From Oxalobacteraceae bacterium (lineage in GTDB: Bacteria > Pseudomonadota > Gammaproteobacteria > Burkholderiales > Burkholderiaceae_D), in the NCBI GenBank assembly GCA_030698225.1, contig JAUYNR010000106.1, positions 1 to 64,000 on the forward strand: a stretch of 64,000 nt of DNA, given 5' to 3'. A program made the translations under genes and the position numbers. The notes under the pieces were generated by a model. That model saw only the letters and a list, made by a program, of their open reading frames with translations, made no database searches and had not been told where the DNA came from. This document shows positions 44,377 through 55,228 of this stretch, piece after piece. Positions within the stretch are counted from its first letter, which is position 1; each line of letters opens with the position of its first letter.

Positions 44377-45932
44377 CAGAGGTCATGTCCCGAATAGCTG
44401 AGGTTGAAGGATTTGTTGATCAGCGGGAAGTCCGGAACAATATTGCCCATGATTGCGTGTTGCAGGATAGGCCAGTTCTGCCAGGACGGATCGTGGCAGT
44501 GGCAGCGCAGAACTCTTCCGTGCGCATCATTTTCGATGGCCACCAGCACCGGGCCGCGCCAGCCTTCCACCCAGCCAATCCCCAGGCCATCGGCAAACTG
44601 TTCGGACAGAGGCGCGGTTGCGGGGCCTGGCGGTAATTGCCGCGCGATTTCCCGCAACAGGCGAATCGATTCGAAAATTTCTTCGAAACGCACAAACACC
44701 CGTGCCGCAACATCGCCATCGCGGTGGGTCGCCATGCGCACATCGAGCTGCGCATAGGGCGTGATGGCTTGATCGGCCCGCACGTCCCACGCCTGCGCGC
44801 TGGCGCGTCCGGCCAAGCCGCACAACCCGAGTTCTGCCGCCATCTTCGGCACTACGCGGCCAGCGGAAATGAAGCGGTCCTGCAGGCCCGCATGTTCATC
44901 ATAGATGGTCCGAAGCGCCCGGACTTCCGCCTCGATGCGCGCACACTGGGTCATCATCAAGGCCATGCCGGCCGCGTCAAGATCGGCTGCGGTGCCGCCG
45001 GGGACAATCCGGTCCATCATGAAGCGGTGGCCAAACAGGTGGTCATTGAGCCGTACCCAATCCTCTTTCAGCAGCGTGAACTGGGCCATGCCCACCGCCA
45101 GACCGGCATCGTTGCCGAGCGCGCCCAGGTCGCCCAGGTGATTGGCGACGCGTTCGCGCTCCAGCAGCAATGCGCGCAGCCACTCCGCGCGCGGCGGGAT
45201 CCGGGTTGCCGTTGCGGCCTCTACCGCCATGCAATAGGCCCAGGCAAAGGCGACCGTCGAATCGCCGGAAATGCGGCCCGCAAGCCGGTATCCGTCCGCT
45301 ACCCGACATCGGGTGAAAAGTTTATCCGTCCCCTTGTGCGTATAGCCCAGCCTTTGTTCCAGGCGCAGCACTTTCTCGCCCACTACCGAGAAACGGAAGT
45401 GTCCGGGCTCGATAATGCCGGCATGAATCGGCCCTACCGCGATTTCGTGTACGCCGTCGCCTGCCACCGACACGAACGGATAGTCCTCCAGTTCGCTGTC
45501 GAATTGTTCCAGTCCCGAGTACTGGCGCCGCAACGGAAAATAGTCTTTCGGCCATTTGCCGTGATTGAGCCAGGGACGCGCGTCCTCCGCGCCGGTCGCG
45601 TATATGCCCAGCAGATCGAACAGCGCGCGTTGCATCCGTACCGCAGCGGGGAATATCTCGGACAGGTCCGGGTACCCTTGCTGTTCCGTTACCGGCAGTC
45701 GAAGCCAGAGCAGTCCCTCCGCCACGCAATACGCGGCCGAGATGATGAATTGATCGGTATCCGGTGTTCTGTCGCTACCCCAGACGGAGATCAGGCGTCC
45801 TCCCTCGCTGCGGACTATTTGCGCAATCCGCGTCCAGTCCTGGGTTCCGATCTCGGCCAGCCACGCCGGCGCGTCGCCCGGCAGCGCTCTGAGCGGGATC
45901 GCATATCTCTCGATCAGAACATCAGTTTTCAT
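44376..45932 (-). CDS. hyfG: Hyf-like 'large subunit' without NiFe ligands (Ehr type)
   Basis: A 518-residue fusion of a NuoC-like domain (about 1–140) and a NuoD/HycE-like domain, as in HycE/HyfG. In hydrogenases the N-terminal site reads RxCGxC; here residues 220–225 are RISGDS. The C-terminal DPCxxC site is replaced by NLSYSGHDL (510–518). All four metal-binding cysteines are thus absent, and no C-terminal maturation extension follows. The protein is best placed in the energy-converting hydrogenase-related (Ehr) group. It should couple an unknown redox step, or a conformational signal, to the membrane arm. Confidence 0.9.
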   Translation of the reverse strand: MKTDVLIERYAIPLRALPGDAPAWLAEIGTQDWTRIAQIVRSEGGRLISVWGSDRTPDTDQFIISAAYCVAEGLLWLRLPVTEQQGYPDLSEIFPAAVRMQRALFDLLGIYATGAEDARPWLNHGKWPKDYFPLRRQYSGLEQFDSELEDYPFVSVAGDGVHEIAVGPIHAGIIEPGHFRFSVVGEKVLRLEQRLGYTHKGTDKLFTRCRVADGYRLAGRISGDSTVAFAWAYCMAVEAATATRIPPRAEWLRALLLERERVANHLGDLGALGNDAGLAVGMAQFTLLKEDWVRLNDHLFGHRFMMDRIVPGGTAADLDAAGMALMMTQCARIEAEVRALRTIYDEHAGLQDRFISAGRVVPKMAAELGLCGLAGRASAQAWDVRADQAITPYAQLDVRMATHRDGDVAARVFVRFEEIFESIRLLREIARQLPPGPATAPLSEQFADGLGIGWVEGWRGPVLVAIENDAHGRVLRCHCHDPSWQNWPILQHAIMGNIVPDFPLINKSFNLSYSGHDL

Positions 45933-47389
45933 ACGTTACCCACGATGATGTTGACCGCCTGATGGAACCACGTATTCAGGTAGGGCGGGATATACAGGCC
46001 GAGCATCAGCGCCAGACCGAGATGGATGAACACCGGTAACAATGCCGGCGAATGCGCGAGTGGCTTGGCGGTGGTCTCGCCGAATGCCATAGCTTGCACG
46101 CGACTGAAAATAGAGGCGAACGCCACGCCCAGCGCCAGCAGCAGGATCGGTGTGGCCCACGGCAAATCGCGCATGGCGGTGGTCACGATCAGGAATTCGC
46201 TGGCGAATACCCCAAACGGCGGCATGCCGAGGATAGCCAGCGATCCCAGCAGCATGCCCCAGCCGACTGTCGGGCTGACTTTTACCAGGCCGCGGATATC
46301 CGCGATGACCTGGGTGCCAGCCTTCTGGCAGGCATGGCCGACAGTGAAAAAGATCGCCGACTTCACCAGCGAGTGCACGGTCATGTGCAGCAGGCCCGCA
46401 TAGGTCGCGATCGGCCCGCCGAGGCCGAATGCAAACGTCATCAGACCGATGTGTTCGATTGACGAGTAGGAAAACATGCGCTTGACGTCTTTTTGCCGCG
46501 ACAGCGAGAAGGTCGCCACCAGCACCGAGAGCAAACCGAAACCGACCAGCAGCTTGCCGGGGATGCCGTTGTTCAACGCGCCATCGGCCAGCACCTTGAA
46601 GCGCAGCACCGCATACAGCGCGACATTGAGCAGCAGGCCCGACAGCACCGCAGAGATCGGCGTCGGCCCTTCGGCATGGGCGTCGGGCAGCCAGTTATGC
46701 AGCGGCACCAGCCCCATCTTGGTGCCGTAGCCGACCAGCAGGAAGACAAAGGCGAGCGACATGATGGCAGGTTCAAGATGGTTCTTGATCGCATTCAGAT
46801 TGGTCCACAACAGCGCATCGGTGTCGCCGCCAAGCTGACGGTCGGCGGCAAGATACAGCAGTATCGTGCCGAACAGCGCCAGTGCGATGCCAACTCCGCA
46901 CAGAATGAAATATTTCCAGGCCGCCTCCAGGCTGGTCGCGGTGCGATACACGCTGACTAGCAGCACGGTAGCCAGCGTTGCACCTTCCATCGCCACCCAC
47001 AGGATGCCCATGTTGTTGGTCAATAGCGCCAGCAGCATGGTGAACATGAACAGCTGATACATGCTGTGATACAGGCGCATGCGAGCCGGAGTCATCTTGC
47101 CGTGATCGCGCTCGATGCGCATGTACGGGCGCGAGAATAACGCAGTAGTCAGGCCGACAAAGGCCGTCAGGGTGACCAGGAACACATTCAGCGGATCGAC
47201 GAAAAATAATTTCCCGAAAGCGAAGATGGGACCGCTGGCGATGATTTTCACGGTCAATATTGCCGCCGCAATGAAGGTGACCAGGCTGAAGCCGACGTTG
47301 ACTTCGGGTGCAGCGTCACGTTGCCCGACCAGGCCCAGCACGACGCCGCCCAGTAGCGGCGTGATGAGGACCAGCAATAATGGATCCAT
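45929..47389 (-). CDS. hyfF: Hyf-like antiporter-type membrane subunit (HyfF)
   Basis: A 486-residue NuoL/M/N-type protein with about 14 membrane helices. It has VAMEGATLATVLLVSVYRTATSLEAAWKYF (the helix-5 glutamate), GTKMGLVPLHNWLPDAHAEGPTPISAVLSG (helix-7 lysine and PDAH motif) and SYSSIEHIGLM. These charged residues form the proton path in complex I. The start overlaps nothing upstream (1 bp after hyfE); its stop overlaps hyfG by 4 nt. Confidence 0.9.
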   Translation of the reverse strand: MDPLLLVLITPLLGGVVLGLVGQRDAAPEVNVGFSLVTFIAAAILTVKIIASGPIFAFGKLFFVDPLNVFLVTLTAFVGLTTALFSRPYMRIERDHGKMTPARMRLYHSMYQLFMFTMLLALLTNNMGILWVAMEGATLATVLLVSVYRTATSLEAAWKYFILCGVGIALALFGTILLYLAADRQLGGDTDALLWTNLNAIKNHLEPAIMSLAFVFLLVGYGTKMGLVPLHNWLPDAHAEGPTPISAVLSGLLLNVALYAVLRFKVLADGALNNGIPGKLLVGFGLLSVLVATFSLSRQKDVKRMFSYSSIEHIGLMTFAFGLGGPIATYAGLLHMTVHSLVKSAIFFTVGHACQKAGTQVIADIRGLVKVSPTVGWGMLLGSLAILGMPPFGVFASEFLIVTTAMRDLPWATPILLLALGVAFASIFSRVQAMAFGETTAKPLAHSPALLPVFIHLGLALMLGLYIPPYLNTWFHQAVNIIVGNV

Positions 47390-47390
47390 G

Positions 47391-48050
47391 TCAGTCTTCT
47401 TTCAGCTTTTCCAGATTCTGGATATCGAGGTTGTCGAACTGCTCGCGGATCTGGAACATGAATACACCGAGGATCAAAATGCCGACCAGAACGTCAAGCG
47501 CGATGCCGAGTTCGACGATCATCGGCATCCCGTTGGTGGCCGCTGTCGCTGCGAAAAACAAGCCATTCTCCATCGTCAGGAATCCGATCACCTGTGGCAC
47601 CGCCTTCGAGCGCGTGATCATCATCATGAAGGCAAGCAGGATGCAGGCCAGCGCAATGCCCAGCGTGCCGCGGGCGATCGAGGAGGATAGCTTTGCGACC
47701 GGCATCGCCAGATTGAACGCGATGATCACCAGCACAATCCCGATCAGCATGGTGGCGGGAACATTGATCAGGGGTTCCACATCCCATTTGACATTCAGGC
47801 GCAGAATCAGCTTGTGGAGTATCCACGGAATCAACAGCACTTTCAGTGCGAAGGTCAGACCGGCGGAGAAATACAGATGGTTGTCATTGGTCGCATACGC
47901 CACCACCAACGCGGAGGCCACCAGCGTCGCACCGTGCAAGGTGAACAAGTGAATCAGTGACAGAATCCGGCGCTGGCTAAGCATCGCAAACGTCAGCAGC
48001 AGCAGCGTGGCAGCCAATAAATTGAGCACCTGTAGCGTGAAATTCGGCAT
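47391..48050 (-). CDS. hyfE: Hyf-like membrane subunit (HyfE)
   Basis: A 219-residue, seven-helix protein of the HyfE family, distantly related to NuoK and MnhC. GFLTMENGLFFAATAATNGMPMIVELGIALDVLVG carries the family's buried glutamates. A short polar C-terminal tail follows. It lies 4 bp after hyfC and 1 bp before hyfF. Confidence 0.88.
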   Translation of the reverse strand: MPNFTLQVLNLLAATLLLLTFAMLSQRRILSLIHLFTLHGATLVASALVVAYATNDNHLYFSAGLTFALKVLLIPWILHKLILRLNVKWDVEPLINVPATMLIGIVLVIIAFNLAMPVAKLSSSIARGTLGIALACILLAFMMMITRSKAVPQVIGFLTMENGLFFAATAATNGMPMIVELGIALDVLVGILILGVFMFQIREQFDNLDIQNLEKLKED

Positions 48051-48054
48051 GATT

Positions 48055-49005
48055 CTAAGCTCCCAAAAGGAAATGCACGAGCATGCCGATCACCGCCAGC
48101 AGGAATGCTGCGGTAAGAAATTCCGGGACCCGGAAAATACGCATCTTGGCGCTGCTCATCTCGATCAGGGCCAGCAATGCACCGCCGATTGCCAGTTTAA
48201 CCAGCAGGATAGGGAGCGCCGAGAGCAGTGCCAGCGGACGACCGGCTTCAGCGATGCCCCAAGGCAGGAATAGTGCAATGCCGATGCAGGAATAGGCAAA
48301 AAGTTTCAGGCTGGCAGCCCATTCCATCAGCGCCAGATGGCGTCCCGAGTATTCAAGCAAGAGCGCCTCATGAATCATCGTCAGTTCGAGGTGCGTGGCC
48401 GGATTGTCGACCGGTATCCGGGCATTCTCCGCCAGCGACACCATTGTGAATGCGACGCCGGCAAACGCCAGGCTGGGGTAGATCGCCAACTCGCGGTGCA
48501 CCAGGCTATCGACGATACTGGTCAGCAAGGTCGATTGCGTTATCAGCGACGCCGAAAACAATACCATCAGCAGCGCGGGCTCCGCCAGGAAGCCGACCAG
48601 CATCTCGCGCCGCGCCCCCATGCTGCCAAACGCGGTGCCGATGTCCATCGCCGCCAGCGATATGAAAACCCGTGCCAGCGCCAGCAGACCGACCAGCGCG
48701 ATCGCATCGGCGGCAGGCGAGAGCGGCAGATCGGTCGACAGGGTAGGGATGATGCCGCACGCCAGCGTTATGCAGCCGAACACGATATACGGCGCGCTGC
48801 GAAACAGCGGGCTGGCATGCTCGGCCAGCACCGATTCCTTATGGAACAGCTTATGCAACATCCGATACTGCTGGAACAGGCTGGGCGCGCTCTTGTTCTG
48901 CAGCCAGGCGCGGCACTGATTGATCCATCCGGTCAACAGCGGAGCCAGCGCAAGCGCAAGCAGTATGGCCAGCAGTTGCGAGATAAAACCAAGAAAGGTA
49001 ATCAT
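48055..49005 (-). CDS. hyfC: Hyf-like membrane subunit (HyfC/HycD, NuoH type)
   Basis: A 316-residue NuoH-like protein. It has the loop RMLHKLFHKESV, AMDIGTAFGSMGARREM, and ENARIPVDNPATHLELTMIHEALLLEYSGR, the conserved acidic stretch that in complex I faces the quinone chamber and the E-channel. Its start overlaps the hyfB stop by 4 nt. Confidence 0.9.
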   Translation of the reverse strand: MITFLGFISQLLAILLALALAPLLTGWINQCRAWLQNKSAPSLFQQYRMLHKLFHKESVLAEHASPLFRSAPYIVFGCITLACGIIPTLSTDLPLSPAADAIALVGLLALARVFISLAAMDIGTAFGSMGARREMLVGFLAEPALLMVLFSASLITQSTLLTSIVDSLVHRELAIYPSLAFAGVAFTMVSLAENARIPVDNPATHLELTMIHEALLLEYSGRHLALMEWAASLKLFAYSCIGIALFLPWGIAEAGRPLALLSALPILLVKLAIGGALLALIEMSSAKMRIFRVPEFLTAAFLLAVIGMLVHFLLGA

Positions 49006-51011
49006 CGATTCACCGCCAGCAACAGGATCAGGAGAGTCAGGAAGCTGTACAGCAGGTACACCGAAATGCGCCCTTGTTGCAGCAGGCTGACGGTGCGCGC
49101 GATGCGCTCGGTAAGGGCGGCGATCGGACGATACAGCAGGCCCCAGAACGGATCTTCAATCGTCACCTTGTAGCGCGGCGTTTTATCGAACGCGGAAGGC
49201 AGCTCGCGCGTCATCCGGAAGAAGGAGCCGAAAATTTCCCGGATCGGCTGACCGAATCCTTCCGCGGTGTCCTGCATCCGGGAAGTCTGGAACGGAAAGC
49301 CGCAACCCCACGCAATCGAGCGCCGGAAGCGTCCATGATACAAACGTCGCACCAGCAAATAAGCGACCAGACAGCATGCGGCCAACATCAACACGAATGC
49401 CACCGGCATGTAACTGGCGCGCTCCGGTGCCACCGGTGCCAGCAGCAGCCAGCCATTTTGCTTGACGGTCGTGCCAATACCGCTTCCCACTAGTAGCTGG
49501 GTGACATGATCAATCGCCAGCACCATTTGCACTGGGAACAAGCCGAGGTAGATACATGCTGCGACCAGCCAAGCGAATGCCGCGCGCTCCCAGTTATCCG
49601 CATCATGCGCGTCATGCAGTTTTTGCTCGCGCGGCTGGCCGAGAAAGATGATCGCGAAGAACTTGACCATCACATAACCCGCCAGTGCGCCCACCAATGC
49701 GATCACCGCGGCGACGATCGGAATCAGCATATTCAAAAATGAGTTCGGTAATCCAGGTGTAAACAGGAAGCTTTGCAACAGCAGCCATTCGGACACGAAA
49801 CCGCCGAACGGCGGCAAGCCGGCCGCAGCCAGCGCGCCAATCAGCGCCGCCCATCCGGTCCAGGGCATGAAGCGCATCAGTCCGCCCAGATGGCCGAGAT
49901 TGCGCTCGCCGGTCGCATGCAGCACGGTGCCGGTGCCAAGAAAAAGCAGGCTTTTGAATGCGCCGTGGCTTGCCACATGATAGAGCGTCGCGGTCAGCGA
50001 CAGCGCGGCCAGCCCGGTCATCTCGTAGGCGCGAAACAGGATCGTCAAGCCGATGCCGACAAACATCAATCCGATATTTTCTATCGACGAGTAAGCCAGC
50101 AGGCGTTTCATGTCGGTTTGGGCCGCGCTCAGCACCACGCCGAACAACGCCGTCGCAAGGCCGAGCGCCAGCGTAATTCCGCCCCACCACCAGACCTGGG
50201 TATGGAGCAGATCGAAGGTCACGCGCAGCACGCCGTAAATGCCGGTCTTCAGGACGAACGCGCTCATCAGCGCAGAGATCGGCGACGGCGCGGCCGGGTG
50301 CGCTTCCGGCAGCCATATATGCAAGGGCAAGATGCCGGCCTTGGCGCCGAACCCGAACAGCGCGAGGAAGAAGGTAATCGAGGCCCAGAACACGTCCAGA
50401 TTCTGCGCACGCATATTGGCAAATGTGTAGTCGCCGGTATCGGCTTGCAGCAGCCCGAAACACAGCAACAGCGCCAGCGCGCCGACATGTGAAATCAGCA
50501 GATACAGGAAGCCGGCGCGGCGCACTTCGGGTATCCGATGGTTGGCAGTCACCAGCAGGGTCGCCGACAAGGACATGGTTTCCCACGCGACCATGAATAC
50601 ATAGGCATCGTCGGCGATCAGCAGCAGGGCCATGCTGGCCAGGCAGACGTGATACTCAAGGCACAACAGCCCCGGTGGCGTCCCTTCGCCCTTGCGGAAA
50701 TAGCCGGCAGAAAAAATCGAGACCCCGGTGCTGACGATGCCAAACACGAACAGGAAATACGAAGACAGCGCGTCGAGCCGCAGGTGAAACGGCAAATCGG
50801 GCAAGCCGATCGGAAGGACTGCGGTTTGCGGCACGGAAAAAATACCGGTCAGGCCTGTAATGCCCATAATGATGCCCAGCACTGCACCCAGCGGAAACAG
50901 CACTCGTGCAACAAAAGCAGTCTGCTTGATGACCAGAAGCCCGCATGCGCCGATCAGCAGCCAGCCTGCGATGACCAGCAGTATGTAATCGATTGAAATC
51001 AAGTCTGGCAC
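49002..51011 (-). CDS. hyfB: Hyf-like antiporter-type membrane subunit (HyfB)
   Basis: A 669-residue NuoL-like protein with about 16 helices. It has FMVAWETMSLSATLLVTA, FGAKAGILPLHIWLPEAHPAAPSP, and LAYSSIENIGLM. A GTG at 51011 with AAGGA upstream is the likely start. It opens the operon hyfB-C-E-F-G-I; hyfA, hyfD and hyfH (the ferredoxin subunits and one antiporter) are missing, as are hyp maturation genes. Confidence 0.9.
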   Translation of the reverse strand: MPDLISIDYILLVIAGWLLIGACGLLVIKQTAFVARVLFPLGAVLGIIMGITGLTGIFSVPQTAVLPIGLPDLPFHLRLDALSSYFLFVFGIVSTGVSIFSAGYFRKGEGTPPGLLCLEYHVCLASMALLLIADDAYVFMVAWETMSLSATLLVTANHRIPEVRRAGFLYLLISHVGALALLLCFGLLQADTGDYTFANMRAQNLDVFWASITFFLALFGFGAKAGILPLHIWLPEAHPAAPSPISALMSAFVLKTGIYGVLRVTFDLLHTQVWWWGGITLALGLATALFGVVLSAAQTDMKRLLAYSSIENIGLMFVGIGLTILFRAYEMTGLAALSLTATLYHVASHGAFKSLLFLGTGTVLHATGERNLGHLGGLMRFMPWTGWAALIGALAAAGLPPFGGFVSEWLLLQSFLFTPGLPNSFLNMLIPIVAAVIALVGALAGYVMVKFFAIIFLGQPREQKLHDAHDADNWERAAFAWLVAACIYLGLFPVQMVLAIDHVTQLLVGSGIGTTVKQNGWLLLAPVAPERASYMPVAFVLMLAACCLVAYLLVRRLYHGRFRRSIAWGCGFPFQTSRMQDTAEGFGQPIREIFGSFFRMTRELPSAFDKTPRYKVTIEDPFWGLLYRPIAALTERIARTVSLLQQGRISVYLLYSFLTLLILLLAVNR

Positions 51012-51079
51012 CGCCGTTCCTTATGTCTGTTCGCGAGGGTGCGAAGTGAAGTCAAGATGATGCATCCGGCGCGCTCCCA

Positions 51080-51095
51080 AGCATCGATCGTGCCG
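51080..51095 (-). promoter_or_regulatory. Candidate sigma-54 promoter for the hyf-like operon
   Basis: On the minus strand the sequence CGGCACGATCGATGCT has GG and GC exactly 10 nt apart, and matches the -24/-12 consensus (TGGCACG-N4-TTGC) at all but two places. It would start transcription near 51068, about 57 nt before the hyfB GTG. The rest of the 268-bp gap shows no gene. Confidence 0.5.
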
Positions 51096-51279
51096 CACGT
51101 GTTTATAGGTTTTGTATATTGTGCACCTTGCCGTATGGATACCTCAAGATATTCATCAAGCATGCGTGCATGAAATGTACTTGGGTGCCTGCCGGATCCG
51201 GGGCCGATAGTCCGCGGAAAACGCATAGACAGTCATGCTGCAGCGCTTTTTGCTTGATTGCACGCGATGTACGCCGCAC

Positions 51280-52095
51280 TCAAGCCTGGGCGGATACGCG
51301 CTTTGAGGTCAGAGATGGACAACGGCCGGCGGCAGTTTTGACATGCTTGCGCAAGATGTACTCGAAACCGGAACGTGTCATCTGCTCTCCGCGAGCGTTA
51401 AGGAACAATTCTGGCGTCAAGACATCGCCTCTGACTGCCAACCAAGCCCGCACTGCCGACGCCGTTTCTTTCCACAAGGGCAAGCAACGTTGCCGGCGAC
51501 CTTTGCCGTGGACGATAACGCTTGCGTGGGGCTGAAGTGTCAGATCGCATGTTCGCAGCCCGGTCAGCTCAGAAACACGCAACGCGCCGGCGAAGCACAA
51601 ATGAAGCATGGCCCGATCACGGATTCCGCACCGGTTGGTTGGAATGGGAGCATCCAGTATGGCCTGCAGCTCATCTACAGTGAGGTGTTTGACCAAACGG
51701 CTATCCCATGCAGCACGGGCGGTTAAATCACGCTTGGCCCTTTCTATGGCTTCTTGCTGGCGCTGTGCGGCTTGTGCTGTCTCCTTGGCGGTGGTCTTGG
51801 CTATGTTAGCGGCCACAAGGTCGGCTGCGGCTTGGCGCGGATCGATGCCCTTATCAGTTTGCGCTTTGTAGTCAGTGGCTTCAGCTTGCGCAGCGGCGAT
51901 TGTGTACGTTGCTGCATCGCCAATGGTAATGCGCATCGTCTTGCCGTTCAGGCTCGTTTCGAATACATAGGACTTCGCACCGGCAGCAGTTACACGCAAG
52001 CCCAAACCCGGCGTTTTGCCATCCCAGAAAATACTTTGTTTCTTGCCAGTCTTACATTTGAAGAGGGCCACGCGTCCGGCTGTAAAGTTTCCCAT
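51280..52095 (-). pseudogene. Truncated tyrosine integrase
   Basis: A 271-residue remnant of a phage/island integrase. The N-terminal arm-binding domain (GRVALFKCKTGKKQSIFWDGKTPGLGLRVTAAGAKSYVF) is of the DUF4102/P4 type. The catalytic part has the first arginine (GALRVSELTGL) and the lysine strand (GKGRRQRCLPL), but the protein stops after CPSLTSKRVSAQA, where family members continue with the HxxR box and the tyrosine. A frameshift or deletion has removed the active site. It is next to a tRNA fragment. Confidence 0.8.
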
Positions 52096-52140
52096 TTCAT
52101 CGCGCTCTCGTTCCGTGTAGGGGCTGTGTAGGAAATTTCA

Positions 52141-52185
52141 GTATATATGAATCAACATATATCTACACGGAAAGATGCGGTAATT
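52141..52185 (-). repeat. Probable degenerate copy G of the dispersed repeat
   Basis: On the minus strand it begins ATTACCGCATCTTTCCG and contains ATATATG..CATATAT, so the head matches but the ATAC-N8-GTAT dyad is not kept. Past it, CCATTGTTTTTT on the plus strand matches copy F exactly. It lies between the integrase remnant and the tRNA fragment. Confidence 0.35.
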
Positions 52186-52259
52186 TTATAAGCCATTGTT
52201 TTTTAACGAAATACGGTATTTTATGAGCGTTAATCAACGGCAATAGATGCCATTTTTCA

Positions 52260-52308
52260 AGGCCTTCTAAGCCGTAGGTCGTGGGTTCGATTCCCTCCTG
52301 CCACACCA
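52260..52308 (+). other. 3' fragment of tRNA-Arg(TCT), probable att site
   Basis: The end of an anticodon arm (GGCCTTCTAAGCC, anticodon TCT), a variable loop, a T-arm with GGTTCGATTCC, and a 3' acceptor strand ending in ACCA are present, but no 5' half exists upstream. Integrases target tRNA 3' ends and leave such partial copies at one end of the element. It lies 165 bp past the 5' end of the integrase remnant. Confidence 0.8.
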
Positions 52309-52390
52309 TCCCCATATCTTTCGATCGCTGGCGCTGGTTTTTTCTGCGCACGCAAGCGTTGCGCAATGCGCTGAAATTACCCTGCCTGAG

Positions 52391-53224
52391 TCAAGCGATT
52401 TCCCGCTCCGGTGCCGTTTGTAAAATCTTATCTCCCGCATACCACTGGAGACGTTTGTGCAACGTAACAACCTGGCCGATGATGATTAGGCATGGGGATT
52501 TCAGGCCCAGTGTGCGTACCAGATCGGGCAGCGTTTCCAGCGTGCCTGTAAATACCTTTTGATTGCTGGTTGTGCCTTTTTCGATGATCGCGGCAGGCAT
52601 GCTGGCCGGCATTCCATAATGCATCAACTGCTGCGCAATTTCAGCCAGTGCAGCTAATCCCATATAAATCACTACTGTCTGATTTTTTCGCGTAAGCGAT
52701 TGCCAATCCAGGTCCAGTGAGCCGTCTTTCAGGTGGCCCGTGGCAAATAGGCATGATTGCGCATAATCCCGGTGTGTAAGCGGGATTCCGGAATAGCATG
52801 AAACTCCGTTTGCGGCCGTAATGCCAGGGACGACCTCAAACGCGATCGCGTGTTCCACCAGTACTTCCAATTCTTCGCCGCCGCGCCCGAATATGAATGG
52901 ATCGCCGCCTTTAAGCCGCACGACTTTTTTTCCTTCCTTGGCCAGTGTGACCAGAAGCTGATTGATTTCCTCCTGCGGCATGGTGTGCCGGCTCTTTTCC
53001 TTGCCGACGTAAATCCTTTGAGCGCCTTTGCGAGTGAAATTGACGACGTCTTCGCTGACCAGATTGTCATATACGACCACATCTGCCTGCTCCAGCAATT
53101 TCACCGCGCGTAGCGTCAATAAGTCAGGGTCGCCCGGGCCCGCGCCGACCAGATACACGACGCCGGTTTGCGATTCAGGCTGAGGGAAATCCGGCCGTTT
53201 TTTAGATATCAACAAATTATTCAA
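52391..53224 (-). CDS. nirE: Uroporphyrinogen-III C-methyltransferase (NirE/CobA)
   Basis: A 277-residue SUMT that makes precorrin-2 from uroporphyrinogen III with SAM. It has VYLVGAGPGDPDLLTLRAVKLL, VRLKGGDPFIFGRGGEE and VVPGITAANGVSCYSGIPLTHRD. It is divergent to nirS, which favours the NirE role in heme d1 synthesis; it could also feed the cobalamin route. The start appears to be TTG at 53224 with GAGGAAAAGC upstream. Confidence 0.92.
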   Translation of the reverse strand: MNNLLISKKRPDFPQPESQTGVVYLVGAGPGDPDLLTLRAVKLLEQADVVVYDNLVSEDVVNFTRKGAQRIYVGKEKSRHTMPQEEINQLLVTLAKEGKKVVRLKGGDPFIFGRGGEELEVLVEHAIAFEVVPGITAANGVSCYSGIPLTHRDYAQSCLFATGHLKDGSLDLDWQSLTRKNQTVVIYMGLAALAEIAQQLMHYGMPASMPAAIIEKGTTSNQKVFTGTLETLPDLVRTLGLKSPCLIIIGQVVTLHKRLQWYAGDKILQTAPEREIA

Positions 53225-53317
53225 CGCTTTTCCTCACTCATTATTATTTGTTTTCTCGCCAAGTCGAGACAACATGTTTCATTGCTGTCAATTTAACGTT
53301 AGGCAGCCTAAATAAAA

Positions 53318-53331
53318 TTGATATCCATTAA
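53318..53331 (+). promoter_or_regulatory. FNR/DNR-type box between nirE and nirS
   Basis: TTGATATCCATTAA matches TTGAT-N4-ATCAA at 9 of 10 defined positions. A TATACA near 53359 would place it about 45 bp upstream of a start site for nirS, close to the class II spacing. It could serve both divergent genes under low oxygen or nitric oxide. Confidence 0.6.
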
Positions 53332-53454
53332 GGAGATATGGGTTTTTCTATTGCACTCTATACATGGCAAAAATGAAAAGTCTTATCTCGCTGGGAGTGA
53401 CTGATCAATGCAATAAATTCGTTCATAAAGCGTGCGTGAATCGGCAGTAATTAG

Positions 53455-55215
<1,761 letters not shown>

Positions 55216-55228
55216 TCGAGGAGTAATT

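Noticed and set aside
44376-51011. A true hydrogenase-4 or formate hydrogenlyase
   Set aside because: The large subunit lacks all four NiFe-binding cysteines, and no ferredoxin subunit, formate dehydrogenase or hyp genes are present.
52260-52308. A complete tRNA gene
   Set aside because: Only the anticodon 3' side, T-arm and acceptor 3' strand are present; no D-arm or 5' acceptor strand exists upstream.
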